Assembly (NCBI GenBank): GCA_021838785.1
Contig: JAKCCV010000002.1
Location: 62,001 to 126,000 of the forward strand
Length of the DNA stretch: 64,000 nucleotides
Direction: 5' to 3'
DNA from: Acidobacteriota bacterium
GTDB taxonomy: Bacteria; Acidobacteriota; Terriglobia; UBA7540
In this document: positions 8,404 to 16,790 of the stretch, one piece after another
Numbering within the stretch: the first letter of the stretch is position 1
How the letters are laid out: each line of letters opens with the position of its first letter
Position numbers and translations under genes: made by a program
Notes under the pieces: model-generated
What the model saw: the letters and a program-made list of their open reading frames with translations, nothing else
Databases searched by the model: none
What the model was told of the DNA's origin: nothing

Positions 8404-9942
8404 TCAGCGGCGCGGCGGCTGCATCCTTTCTCGCTCAAACTCAAACGTATTGGGTTCCTGATACTCGTAAACATCGCCCGTTTCTCGGCGCAACTCCGCC
8501 ACGCGGTCGAGGAGGCGCTGTTTGAGGCCGGCAAACTTCGAGTTGTCGGCCAAGTTGTGAAGTTCGCCGGGGTCGTTCTGGAGGTCGTAAAGCTCGAACT
8601 CCTGCGGCGGCAAAAAGTAATGGATAAGTTTGTACTGTCCCGTGCGGACGCCCCGCTGCGGCTTGACCTCTTCAACACCAGGGTATTCGTAATACTCGTA
8701 GAGCCAATCCTTGGGCCATTCGGAAGGTTCGGCCCCCGTCATAAAAGGAACCAGGCTCCTTCCCTGGAACCAGTCGGGAATTTCCACGTCCGCGAGTTCC
8801 AAAATCGTTGGCGGAATATCGAGGTTCAAGGCCATGGAGGTTGGGGCCAATCCCGCGCGGATCCGGCGAGGATAGCGGATGGCCAGCGGCACGCGGATGG
8901 AAGGCTCGTGCATAAAACGCTTATCATAAAATCGCCACTCGCCCAGGAAAAACCCGTGGTCGGCGCTGATGAAGATCACCGTGTCGTCGAGAATGCCCAT
9001 CTTCTCAAGCGCGGCCATCACTTGCCCCACGTCGTCATCGTTGCTCACCACACCGGCGAAATGATCCTTGACCAGCTCCTCAAGGGAACGCGGGTCGTCA
9101 TTGCCCAGGATGGTGGTTCCGATTTTATTGTTGGCGCGCTGAAAGGCCAGCGGCTTGCCCGGGTAGCCCTTCAAATCATCGTCAAAGGTGATGGGCTTGG
9201 GAATCGGCGCGCCGTTATACAAATCCAAGTACCGGCGTGCCCGGTAAAAGGGCGCATGAGGAGCAACGAACCATAAGAAAAGGCAGAAGGGCTTCTCGTG
9301 TTTTTGATTCAGCCACGCGAGGGCACGGGCCGTCACGATGTCGTCCACGTAGCCGTGGTAGCGGCGAGGCGGCTTGGCTATGCCGCGCTCGCTTTCTGTG
9401 ATGACGGGGTGATAGTAATCCGCGCCGGCCGCTTCAATCCCAAAATAGTAGTCCCAATACCGTTGCGCTTGGTGATTAACATGGATTTTTCCGAAGAAGG
9501 CCACTTCATAACCGGCCTCGCGCAGCAAGTCGGCGATGGTCGGGATATCGTTGGGAATGGTTCGGTTGCGGTTGTCAATGCATCCGGTTTCGTGGCTGTA
9601 GAGGCCGGTCAGGATCGAGGCTCTGGAGGGGAGGCACAGCGCGTTCGTCACGAAGGCGTTGGGGAAGCTGATGCCCTCCTTGACGATGCGATCCATGTGC
9701 GGAGTGGAAATGATCCTGTTTTCCATGGCGCTGAGGCCGCGGCTGTCCCAGTCAGCCATTTTCCACGAACTATATTCATCCGGCCGCACGCCTTCCTGCA
9801 GGAAGAAGACAATGTTCGGTCTTGCAGGATCGGGCTTGGGCGATGCCGTCACCCGCATGGCGTCCGCGCCGAGGGCCATCGAACCCACCGCCCCCGCCCC
9901 GGCTTTCAGAAAGTTGCGGCGAGATGTTCTACCTTGTCCCAT
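8404..9942 (-). CDS. sulfatase (arylsulfatase family), Tat-exported
   Basis: The protein is 512 residues. The N-terminus carries a twin-arginine motif (SRRNFLKAG) followed by a hydrophobic stretch, so export by Tat is likely. The sulfatase signature is C-L-P-S-R-A-S-I-L-T-G with Cys103, the residue converted to formylglycine in this family, and a second metal and active-site region reads VIFISADHGFFLGE. The first metal-binding motif, usually a pair of Asp after the first beta strand, is replaced here (NIVFFLQEGVRPDEYS), which is worth noting. Substrate is probably a sulfated sugar or polysaccharide, but that is inferred from the family. No formylglycine-generating enzyme is seen in the window. 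It follows ribD on the same strand after 123 bases. Confidence 0.93.
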   Translation of the reverse strand: MGQGRTSRRNFLKAGAGAVGSMALGADAMRVTASPKPDPARPNIVFFLQEGVRPDEYSSWKMADWDSRGLSAMENRIISTPHMDRIVKEGISFPNAFVTNALCLPSRASILTGLYSHETGCIDNRNRTIPNDIPTIADLLREAGYEVAFFGKIHVNHQAQRYWDYYFGIEAAGADYYHPVITESERGIAKPPRRYHGYVDDIVTARALAWLNQKHEKPFCLFLWFVAPHAPFYRARRYLDLYNGAPIPKPITFDDDLKGYPGKPLAFQRANNKIGTTILGNDDPRSLEELVKDHFAGVVSNDDDVGQVMAALEKMGILDDTVIFISADHGFFLGEWRFYDKRFMHEPSIRVPLAIRYPRRIRAGLAPTSMALNLDIPPTILELADVEIPDWFQGRSLVPFMTGAEPSEWPKDWLYEYYEYPGVEEVKPQRGVRTGQYKLIHYFLPPQEFELYDLQNDPGELHNLADNSKFAGLKQRLLDRVAELRRETGDVYEYQEPNTFEFERERMQPPRR

Positions 9943-10065
9943 AAGTCGCCCTCTTTGGAAAAGTCAGTGGGCCCGCTTGCCGCCACGACTTGGCCCCGGA
10001 CGCATAAGCCGACAACATCCTGTCAGCAGTCGAACCCCAATTAGAAACGCATCGGTAGCTTGAAG

Positions 10066-11178
10066 TCAATGCTCTCGATCATCAAGAGCCCATCGGCTCG
10101 CATTGCCGCGAAGCACCCAGCCCCGGCCTGCCGGCAATAATTGAACATGCCGCAGCCGAATCGAGGAACGGAGTCGGGCGGCACCGCGCCCGCCGACAGC
10201 GCTCAGGCTTTTGGCTGAACCTAAGATGATGGGAGCCAAAAACCAATAAACGCGATCCACGGCATGGCCGTCAAAAAAACTTCCCATCACGGTGCTGCCC
10301 CCTTCCACCAAAACGCTAATCATCCCCTCGCCCGCCAGCCGCTTGAGCAATGGCCTCAAGGGAATTCTGCGGCCGGAAAATGTCCAAACCTTCACCCCCC
10401 TTTGCTCAAGTTGCCTGATTTTCGTCATGTCGGCATGGGTATTGCACGCAACGATACACTTGCCCGACTTGACCACGCGACTCGCGAGCGGAATGCGCAA
10501 GCGGGAATCCAGGATAACGCGCCACGGATCGGGAAAACGCGCCCCTCGGCATCCCAGATGCGGGTCGTCAGCGAGGACTGTGTTGATTCCCACCAAAACG
10601 GCCTGATGCTGAGCTCGGAGGAGCCGAGCTTGGGCGCGCGCCCGAGCGTCGGTGATCCATTTTGACTGGCCAGTGCGAGTGGCAATCTTGCCATCGAGCG
10701 ACGCGGCGATTTTAGCGGTGACAAACGGGAGCCCGGTGGCTCTGTACTTGAGATAGACCTCGTTCAATGCGCGGGCGCGCTGCTTAGAAAGCCCGGAGTC
10801 AACCGCTACGCCGTGGGCGCGAAGCATCCGCGCCCCGCGGCCGCGAACGAGCGGGTTCGGGTCGCCGAGGGCGTAATGCACTTCTTTGATCCCGGCGCGC
10901 AGAATGGCGTCGGTGCAGGGCGGCGTATGTCCATAATGGCAGCAGGGTTCGAGCGTCACGTAAAGAGCCGCCCCTTGAGCTTTGGCCCCGGCCTTTTTTA
11001 AGGCCATCACTTCCGCGTGATCGGTTCCCGGACCACGATGGTAGCCGCGTCCCACGATATGACCGTTGCTCACCACCACACATCCCACCCAGGGATTGGG
11101 ATAGGGCAAAACCTTCGGCAGCAGCGCCAGGCGCAGCGCCTCATGCATCAACGCCTCGGCTCGAGGGTCATCCGCCAT
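10066..11178 (-). CDS. ribD: bifunctional diaminohydroxyphosphoribosylaminopyrimidine deaminase / 5-amino-6-(5-phosphoribosylamino)uracil reductase
   Basis: The 370-residue protein has an N-terminal CMP/dCMP-deaminase-type domain (about 1-145) with the zinc motifs TDHAEVMAL and LEPCCHYGHTPPC, and a C-terminal reductase domain (about 148-360) beginning PFVTAKIAASLDGKIAT with the ISVLVEGGSTVMGSF segment. It carries out the second and third steps of riboflavin synthesis from the GTP cyclohydrolase II product. It is the last gene of the riboflavin operon, two bases after ribBA, and is presumably controlled by the FMN riboswitch upstream of ribE. Confidence 0.97.
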   Translation of the reverse strand: MADDPRAEALMHEALRLALLPKVLPYPNPWVGCVVVSNGHIVGRGYHRGPGTDHAEVMALKKAGAKAQGAALYVTLEPCCHYGHTPPCTDAILRAGIKEVHYALGDPNPLVRGRGARMLRAHGVAVDSGLSKQRARALNEVYLKYRATGLPFVTAKIAASLDGKIATRTGQSKWITDARARAQARLLRAQHQAVLVGINTVLADDPHLGCRGARFPDPWRVILDSRLRIPLASRVVKSGKCIVACNTHADMTKIRQLEQRGVKVWTFSGRRIPLRPLLKRLAGEGMISVLVEGGSTVMGSFFDGHAVDRVYWFLAPIILGSAKSLSAVGGRGAARLRSSIRLRHVQLLPAGRGWVLRGNASRWALDDREH

Positions 11179-11180
11179 GC

Positions 11181-12395
11181 CTACTGCACCTTGCTGAGCA
11201 AATGCCCCAGCTTGTCTTTTTTGACCTTCAGGTAGGCGCGGTTGTGGTCGTGGGGTGGAATCTCGAGCGGGACCCGCTTGAGAATCCTCAACCCGTAGCG
11301 TTCAATGCCTGAAACCTTGCGGGGATTGTTGGTGAGAAGCAGCATTTTCCGCACTCCCAGGTCAGCCAGGATTTGCGCGCCGACCGAGTAATCTCGCATA
11401 TCGGCGGGAAGACCCAGGTGCTCATTGGCTTGAACGGTATCGAGCCCCTCGTCCTGAAGAGAATAGGCCCGAATCTTGTTGGCCAGGCCAATGCCGCGAC
11501 CCTCTTGACTGAGATACACAATGACGCCTTCGCCCTTCTCTCCGATCTTTCGCATGGCGGTTTCAAGCTGTTCGCGGCAATCGCAGCGAAGTGAGTGGAG
11601 CGTATCGCCGGTCAAGCACTGGGAATGAACCCGCACCAAAACCGGCCGCCCCGGGGACAATTTCCCCATGACCAGGGCCAAGTGCTCCCGATTCTGCGAC
11701 GGACATTCATAGACATGAGCCACAAAGGTTCCGAACTCCGTCGGCAGTTGGGCGCTGGCGACGCGTTCCACCAATTTCTCATGGTAACGACGGTACTCAA
11801 TTAACTCCTCAATGGTGAGGGTTTGCAGGTTGTGCCGCCGCGCCAAGCGCACGATGGTCCGAGCCTGCGCCGGTCCGCCTTCAGCGTCGAGAATTTCGCA
11901 CATGACCCCGACGGGCATCCGTCCGGCCAACCGGGCCAGATCCACCGCAGCCTCGGTGTGGCCGGCTCGGGTCAACACGCCGCCAGCCCGGGCGCGGACC
12001 GGGAATACGTGGCCGGGCCGAATCAGGTCGTAGGGGCGGGTCGAAGCGGCAGCCAGCAGCCGCACGGTGGTGGCTCGGTCGGCCGCTGAGATGCCCGTGG
12101 TCACGCCCCGCCGCGCGTCCACCGACACCGTAAAATCGCAACCAAACGGGGTGGTGTTATCATCCGTTGTCACCATGGGAGCAAGGCCCAATTTTGTCGC
12201 CCGCTCGCGGGTGAGGGCGACGCAAATCAAGCCGCCGCCTTCCTTAATCATAAAATTGATGTCACGCGGCGTGACCGCTTCCGCCGCCATCACCAAGTCG
12301 GCTTCATTCTCCCGTTCCAGACTATCGCGGACAATCACCATGCGGCCTCGGCGAATCTCCCGCAGGGCGCGCTCAATGTTCTCAAACTTGGCCAT
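11181..12395 (-). CDS. ribBA: bifunctional 3,4-dihydroxy-2-butanone 4-phosphate synthase / GTP cyclohydrolase II
   Basis: The 404-residue protein is a fusion. The N-terminal DHBP synthase domain (about 1-205) shows VIVRDSLERENEADLVMAAE, TAISAADRATT-like text and RAGHTEAAVDLARLAG. The C-terminal GTP cyclohydrolase II domain (about 210-395) shows the zinc cysteines in CLTGDTLHSLRCDCREQLE and the YLSQEGRGIGLANKIRAY and LLTNNPRKVSGIERYG motifs. It supplies both precursors that enter the pathway, the C4 phosphate and the pyrimidine. It lies between ribH (3-base gap) and ribD (2-base gap), which strongly suggests translation from one mRNA. Confidence 0.98.
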   Translation of the reverse strand: MAKFENIERALREIRRGRMVIVRDSLERENEADLVMAAEAVTPRDINFMIKEGGGLICVALTRERATKLGLAPMVTTDDNTTPFGCDFTVSVDARRGVTTGISAADRATTVRLLAAASTRPYDLIRPGHVFPVRARAGGVLTRAGHTEAAVDLARLAGRMPVGVMCEILDAEGGPAQARTIVRLARRHNLQTLTIEELIEYRRYHEKLVERVASAQLPTEFGTFVAHVYECPSQNREHLALVMGKLSPGRPVLVRVHSQCLTGDTLHSLRCDCREQLETAMRKIGEKGEGVIVYLSQEGRGIGLANKIRAYSLQDEGLDTVQANEHLGLPADMRDYSVGAQILADLGVRKMLLLTNNPRKVSGIERYGLRILKRVPLEIPPHDHNRAYLKVKKDKLGHLLSKVQ

Positions 12396-12398
12396 AAC

Positions 12399-12902
12399 CT
12401 ACTTTTTCCTCGCGATCTCGCGCATCGTTTGGAGCAATTGCAACGCCGCGTGGGCCGCCTCAATTCCCTTGTTGGATGAATTGTTCGCCGAACGGCGGGC
12501 GGCGTCACGAAGGCGATAAACCGCCAGAACTTCAAAAATAATCGGAATGTCGTTGGCGAGCGAAACCTGCATCACCCCACGCGCGCACTCATTGGCGACC
12601 AGCTCGAAATGGTACGTATCCCCCCGGACGACCACGCCCAAGGCAATCAAGACGCTGTAGTTCTGGGTTGCGGCCAAACGTTGCGCCACGAACGGAATTT
12701 CAAAACATCCGGGGACAACAACCCGATCAATGTTCTGCCGCGGAAGACCTCCTTGAACCAGCGTCTCCACGCATTTTTGCTCCAAGCGCTCGCTCATCTC
12801 GCGGTGAAAGTTTGAGCGAATCACCCCCACGCGAGCAGTTTGCGCCACCTCGCGGCTTAGGCGTAGCGAAGCGGCATCCGTCATGTCGCGACGAGGCTTC
12901 AT
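12399..12902 (-). CDS. ribH: 6,7-dimethyl-8-ribityllumazine synthase
   Basis: The 167-residue protein matches lumazine synthase. It has an early RVGVIRSNFHREMSE strand, VVPGCFEIPFVAQRLA, the catalytic loop LGVVVRGDTYHFELVAN with the conserved histidine, and a C-terminal segment SSNKGIEAAHAALQLL. It condenses the RibA/RibD-derived pyrimidine with dihydroxybutanone phosphate. The start ATG overlaps the ribE stop codon by four bases (ATGA), so the two are translationally coupled. A second ATG at residue 7 is possible but lacks a better ribosome site. Confidence 0.97.
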   Translation of the reverse strand: MKPRRDMTDAASLRLSREVAQTARVGVIRSNFHREMSERLEQKCVETLVQGGLPRQNIDRVVVPGCFEIPFVAQRLAATQNYSVLIALGVVVRGDTYHFELVANECARGVMQVSLANDIPIIFEVLAVYRLRDAARRSANNSSNKGIEAAHAALQLLQTMREIARKK

Positions 12903-13489
12903 CGCTGTTCCTTCACCAACTTTTCGAGATATTTAGCCACGATGTCCGTTTCAATGTTGACGCGGTCGCCAGCCTTCTTGCCTCCCAGCGTCGTGCAGCG
13001 AAGAGTGTACGGGAGCAAAGACGTTGTAAACCGGCCGCGCCCCGCATCGACAACCGTCAAGCTGATGCCATCCACGGCAATGCAACCCTTCGGGACCACG
13101 TAGCGGGCGAAGGGCCGAGGGATGTGGAACTCATAGATCTTGGCGCTGCCGTCCTCTCGAATGCCGATGATCCTCGCCGTCGTGTCCACATGGCCCATGA
13201 CCAAGTGCCCTCCCAAGAGGGTTTGCAACGTGAGGCTGCGCTCAAGATTGACGCCATCGCCCACCTTTCGTTCGCCGAGCGTGGTCTTGCGAAGCGTCTC
13301 CGGCATGTAGGCCACCTGAAACCACGCGCGATTCACGCGCTGCACGGTGGAGCAGACACCATCCACCGACACGCTTTGGCCCGCCTGAAGCCGCCAGCCG
13401 CGCGGACGTGCCACCCGATACCAGCGCTGACCTTCTATATTGCGCACTTGCAAAATCGGGCTAGTAGTTTCAATGAGACCGGTAAACAT
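12899..13489 (-). CDS. ribE: riboflavin synthase, alpha chain
   Basis: The protein is 196 residues with the characteristic start MFTGLIET at 13489; an upstream frame extension to 13552 is not needed. It consists of two lumazine-binding repeats: about residues 1-95 (with GVCSTVQRV and LGGHLVMGHVDTTARI at their junction) and about 96-190 (VVPKGCIAVDGISLTVVDAG). It dismutates two lumazines to riboflavin. As first gene of the operon it lies about 245 bases downstream of the FMN aptamer, leaving room for an expression platform. Confidence 0.97.
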   Translation of the reverse strand: MFTGLIETTSPILQVRNIEGQRWYRVARPRGWRLQAGQSVSVDGVCSTVQRVNRAWFQVAYMPETLRKTTLGERKVGDGVNLERSLTLQTLLGGHLVMGHVDTTARIIGIREDGSAKIYEFHIPRPFARYVVPKGCIAVDGISLTVVDAGRGRFTTSLLPYTLRCTTLGGKKAGDRVNIETDIVAKYLEKLVKEQR

Positions 13490-13671
13490 CGCGGTTTTTG
13501 CCTGTGCTCCGTCCGGCCTTGCAAGAGCCCGGCTTCCATTTGGAGCAACCAATCCTTTGAACAGCGGATTGCCCGCGCGCAGACCTCTATCGCGCTGGTG
13601 CGAGCTCTCCGACTTCCCTTCCCAATTGGACGAAAAGCTATAACTTCAGGGCGGGCGAATTCTTCGGGCTG

Positions 13672-13689
13672 AAAATGGCTGGCGAGCCA
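13672..13689 (-). terminator. possible riboswitch-controlled terminator hairpin
   Basis: On the minus strand TGGCT-CGCC-AGCCA forms a short GC-rich hairpin followed by four T residues, about 45 bases downstream of the FMN aptamer and ahead of ribE. The position fits an expression platform that stops transcription when FMN is bound. The stem is only five to six pairs and the T-run is short, so sequestration of the ribosome site is an alternative mechanism. Confidence 0.35.
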
Positions 13690-13734
13690 CCGACGCTTTC
13701 GGCGGCTTTACCCCCTGACCAGAGTTCAGCCGTG

Positions 13735-13910
13735 ACCTTCTTCCATCCGGACTGTACCGTCGGCTCCAGAATTTCACTGGCTCGTGGGGTTCAAAGGACC
13801 GTCTTGCCGAAAAACGCGATTCGTTCCGGTTCCTTCGCACCCCTCGCGGGCTTTACCGCCGATCGGGAATTGGAAGAGCGCTATCTCTCTTCCTCACCCT
13901 GCCCTGAAGG
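13735..13910 (-). promoter_or_regulatory. FMN riboswitch (RFN element)
   Basis: The minus strand carries the hallmark blocks of the RFN aptamer in the correct order: CTTCAGGGCAGGGTG at the 5' side, AATTCCCGATCGGCGGTAAA, then CCCGCGAG, further AAATTCTGGAGCCGACGGTA, and CAGTCCGGATGGAAGAAGG at the 3' side that closes P1. Between the first two blocks there is a perfect 7-bp hairpin (GGAAGAG/CTCTTCC). The variable arm after CCCGCGAG is long and can form GGGGT/ACCCC and AAGGA/TCCTT pairs. It lies directly upstream of ribE-ribH-ribBA-ribD and should repress the operon when FMN is plentiful. Confidence 0.96.
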
Positions 13911-14118
13911 TCGCTTTTAACTCTTCTCCAGTATAGCGTAGTGCGCTTCGGCCATCAATCAGGGCTCCTCCAATGGCCGCGCGGTTCCGAAATGCCAGGC
14001 AATCATCGAGCGCGAAGACGTTGCCGCTGCGATGCGCCGAGAAATTATAGAAGGTAGCATTGGCTGACCCTCCTTTTCGGCGCCATTTGGCATCTACGTT
14101 ATACTGAAGCATCGGGCG

Positions 14119-15732
14119 ATGAGAGCGCGTTACCTTTTTGTCAGCTGGAATATCGGGCTGCTTGGCTGCGTGTTAGGAGCAGCCACCGTTGCCTTCGGGC
14201 AGCGCCACGCGCCACCCGATCCGGTGGCTCAAGCGGATGTCAAGTTCGCCCAGGTTTATGCGCTCATTCAGGCCCATGCCGCCGAACCGGTTGACCCGAA
14301 CGATTTGATCTTTGACGGCGGTATTCGAGGCATGCTGGCGTCGCTCGACCCGTTTTCCGCCTTCTTTGATCAGCAACAATTCGCGATGTTGCAGCAGCAG
14401 GCGCGGGGCGAGGCGCTCGGATTCGGCTCCATTTTATACGTCACCCCGGGCAAGGTCCTGGTACTCGAAACCGCCCCAGGCTCTCCTTCCTGGCGCGCCG
14501 GATTGGGGCCGGGCGACCGCATTGTGTCGGTTAACGGCCAGCGGCTGGACGTATTGGGCTTTCGCTCTCTGATCCAGTTGCTGCGGCGGGCGCGTTCCCA
14601 TCCAGTGCGCCTGGGCGTGATTCATCCCGGTCATTTTGTCGCTCAGGACATCCAACTTGAACCGGCGGAAGTGGCGTTGCCGACGGTGGATCTCGATTTC
14701 AAATTCCGTCGTCGTGACATTGGCTACATCCACATTTCAGGCTTCGAATCGAAGACGCCCCTGGAGGTTTACAATGCCATCGAGCGGCTGGGGGGAGCGC
14801 AACTCAAAGGACTGCTCCTGGATCTGCGCGACAACCACGGCGGTCTTGTCGAATCTGCGGTCCGCGTCGCCAGCCTGTTTCTGAAACCCGGCGAAGTGGT
14901 TCTGACGATTCGCGGCCGAGCGGTCAAGCCACAAATTGAGCGAACGATTCAGGCTCCGGCGCAATTCACCTTTCCGATGGTCATTCTGGTGAACGGGGGC
15001 ACAGCCAGCGCCGCGGAGGTTCTGACGGCGGCGCTTGAAGAACACGACCGGGCCGTGATTGCCGGCGAGCCGACGTTCGGCAAGGGCCTGGTGCAATCTG
15101 TCTTCCCGCTTTCCGACCATACAGGTTTGGCCCTGGTGACCGCCCAATACTTCACGCCCAGCGGCCGCTCCATCCAACGTCCGTTGCCGGGAACCGCCCT
15201 CGCGGGAGGGAATTTAGACCTCGGCGCGGCTTCAGTCTTCCATACCGACGACGGTCGTCCCCTGCGAGGCGGCGGGGGCATCACGCCGGACGTAGCCATT
15301 CCGGGCGTCGTGCTGGATCCGTGGATGAGCTTTCTGGGGCAAGGCGGATACTTCACCAGCTTCGCTTCGGATTATTTGAGCCTCCATGAACGGATCCCAC
15401 GCTCGTTTGAACCGGATGGTAAGGTGCTGGAGACTTTTCGCCAGTATCTCTACCGGCATAGCGTCCGCGCTCCAGAGCCTTACTGGAGCGCCGACCAGGC
15501 TTGGTTGAAGCTGCGCATTCGCGCTGCGGTCCTCAACCTGGTTTATGGACTTAAGGCCGGCAACGAAGCCGAGATGCGCGGCGACCCGCAAGTCGAAAAG
15601 GCTCTGAATTTGTTCCCGAAGGTCGAGACGATTTTGCGCGGCCCCGCATCCCCGCCGCCCCCGCACAGAATCACTTCTGCTACTCCCGCCTCAGTTCGGA
15701 CTGGGGCGCATTCTACTCGCCGTCATTCCTGA
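14119..15732 (+). CDS. S41 family C-terminal processing peptidase
   Basis: The protein is 537 residues with a hydrophobic N-terminal signal or anchor (about 5-28). A PDZ domain spans about 100-175 (GLGPGDRIVSVNGQRLDVLG) and the S41 tail-specific protease domain about 185-400. The catalytic serine lies in VNGGTASAAEVL (Ser297) and the general-base lysine in GEPTFGKGLVQ (Lys322), both where CtpA-type enzymes carry them. The last 130 residues are not obviously conserved. It probably trims periplasmic or cell-wall proteins. It is transcribed away from the riboflavin operon; a TATACT at about 14101 could be its -10 element, but I see no good -35. It converges on cydB with a 20-base gap. Confidence 0.94.
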   Translation: MRARYLFVSWNIGLLGCVLGAATVAFGQRHAPPDPVAQADVKFAQVYALIQAHAAEPVDPNDLIFDGGIRGMLASLDPFSAFFDQQQFAMLQQQARGEALGFGSILYVTPGKVLVLETAPGSPSWRAGLGPGDRIVSVNGQRLDVLGFRSLIQLLRRARSHPVRLGVIHPGHFVAQDIQLEPAEVALPTVDLDFKFRRRDIGYIHISGFESKTPLEVYNAIERLGGAQLKGLLLDLRDNHGGLVESAVRVASLFLKPGEVVLTIRGRAVKPQIERTIQAPAQFTFPMVILVNGGTASAAEVLTAALEEHDRAVIAGEPTFGKGLVQSVFPLSDHTGLALVTAQYFTPSGRSIQRPLPGTALAGGNLDLGAASVFHTDDGRPLRGGGGITPDVAIPGVVLDPWMSFLGQGGYFTSFASDYLSLHERIPRSFEPDGKVLETFRQYLYRHSVRAPEPYWSADQAWLKLRIRAAVLNLVYGLKAGNEAEMRGDPQVEKALNLFPKVETILRGPASPPPPHRITSATPASVRTGAHSTRRHS

Positions 15733-15752
15733 TCCAACGGACGGTGTTTACC

Positions 15753-16766
15753 TCAATAGCCGTGGCTGCCGAGGCGCACTTTGCCTCTGAAGGCACGATG
15801 GGCATAGGTCGTATAAACCACCACACCGATCATACCCAAGCCATTGGCGATAAAAGCGTCGCGTAGGGCCCGCGGCGAAGAAGCGGCGTTATAGACCGTC
15901 AAGCTCCAGGCGGGATTGAGCGTCGAGGCAAGAAGATTGGGGAAAATTGTTGCTCCTGCCGTCACCAACAGGCAAATAATCACCAGCGTGGACATCCAAA
16001 ATGGGCACCGGTCCGTAGGATCGCGGTGAAAAACCAACGCTCCGACAAAACCTGCCGCGGCCAGCGCCGGAAAAACAAACGCGAGGGGATGGACGAAGAA
16101 ATTGGCGGCGGCGTTCGGCTTGACGTGAAATGTGGCGACGGTAGTCAGCAGCGCCAGCGCGACAGCCGGCCAAAACAACCACAACGACGCCCGGCGGGCG
16201 CGCGCCAGCAGTGCGCCCTCAGATTTCGTGCGAAGATAATTCGCTCCGTGCCAGCCGAGCACCACCAGGCTGAGCAGGCCGGTCAGCAATGAGTAGGGAT
16301 TCAATAGCAGGGCAAAGCTGCCTTGGAAGAATCCATCGGCTTCAATCGGTAATCCCTGGACGACGTTGCCGAGGGCTACTCCCAACAGCAACGCCAGTAA
16401 CAAGCTGCTCACCCCAAAGCCGGCGTCCCAGAGCGCCCGCCACATCGGATGGTCAATTTGGTGGCGGAATTCAATGGAGGCGCCCCGTAAAATTAGCAAC
16501 CAAAGAACCAGCATAAGGGCCAGATAAAAACCGCTGAAGCCGGAGGCGTACACCCGTGGGAACGCCACCACCATCATACCTCCAGCCGCGAGCAGCCAAA
16601 CTTCGTTGCCATTCCACACTGGGCCGATGGCATTCAGGGCCACGCGGCGTTCCTCATTCGATCGAGCGACCCATAAATGAACTGCGCCGACGCCCAAATC
16701 GAAGCCGTCCAGCACGGCATAGACCGTCAGCATGACGGCAAGGGTCCAAAACCAGACGACGTTCAC
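15753..16766 (-). CDS. cydB: cytochrome bd ubiquinol oxidase subunit II
   Basis: The 337-residue protein has eight or nine hydrophobic segments and the subunit II signature: an early GFDLGVGAVHLWVARS, IGPVWNGNEVWLLAAGGMMV, and RGASIEFRHQID. It starts with GTG at 16766 behind a GGAAGG ribosome site. With CydA it forms the quinol oxidase that reduces oxygen with high affinity and without proton pumping. The gene follows cydA after 24 bases on the same strand. No CydX-like small subunit or cydDC assembly transporter was found nearby. Confidence 0.96.
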   Translation of the reverse strand: MNVVWFWTLAVMLTVYAVLDGFDLGVGAVHLWVARSNEERRVALNAIGPVWNGNEVWLLAAGGMMVVAFPRVYASGFSGFYLALMLVLWLLILRGASIEFRHQIDHPMWRALWDAGFGVSSLLLALLLGVALGNVVQGLPIEADGFFQGSFALLLNPYSLLTGLLSLVVLGWHGANYLRTKSEGALLARARRASLWLFWPAVALALLTTVATFHVKPNAAANFFVHPLAFVFPALAAAGFVGALVFHRDPTDRCPFWMSTLVIICLLVTAGATIFPNLLASTLNPAWSLTVYNAASSPRALRDAFIANGLGMIGVVVYTTYAHRAFRGKVRLGSHGY

Positions 16767-16790
16767 GCTTTCAACCTTCCTTTTCCGACA

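Noticed and set aside
12668-13672. 334-codon plus-strand frame across the riboflavin genes
   Set aside because: It lies antisense to ribH and ribE, both certain; no family resemblance.
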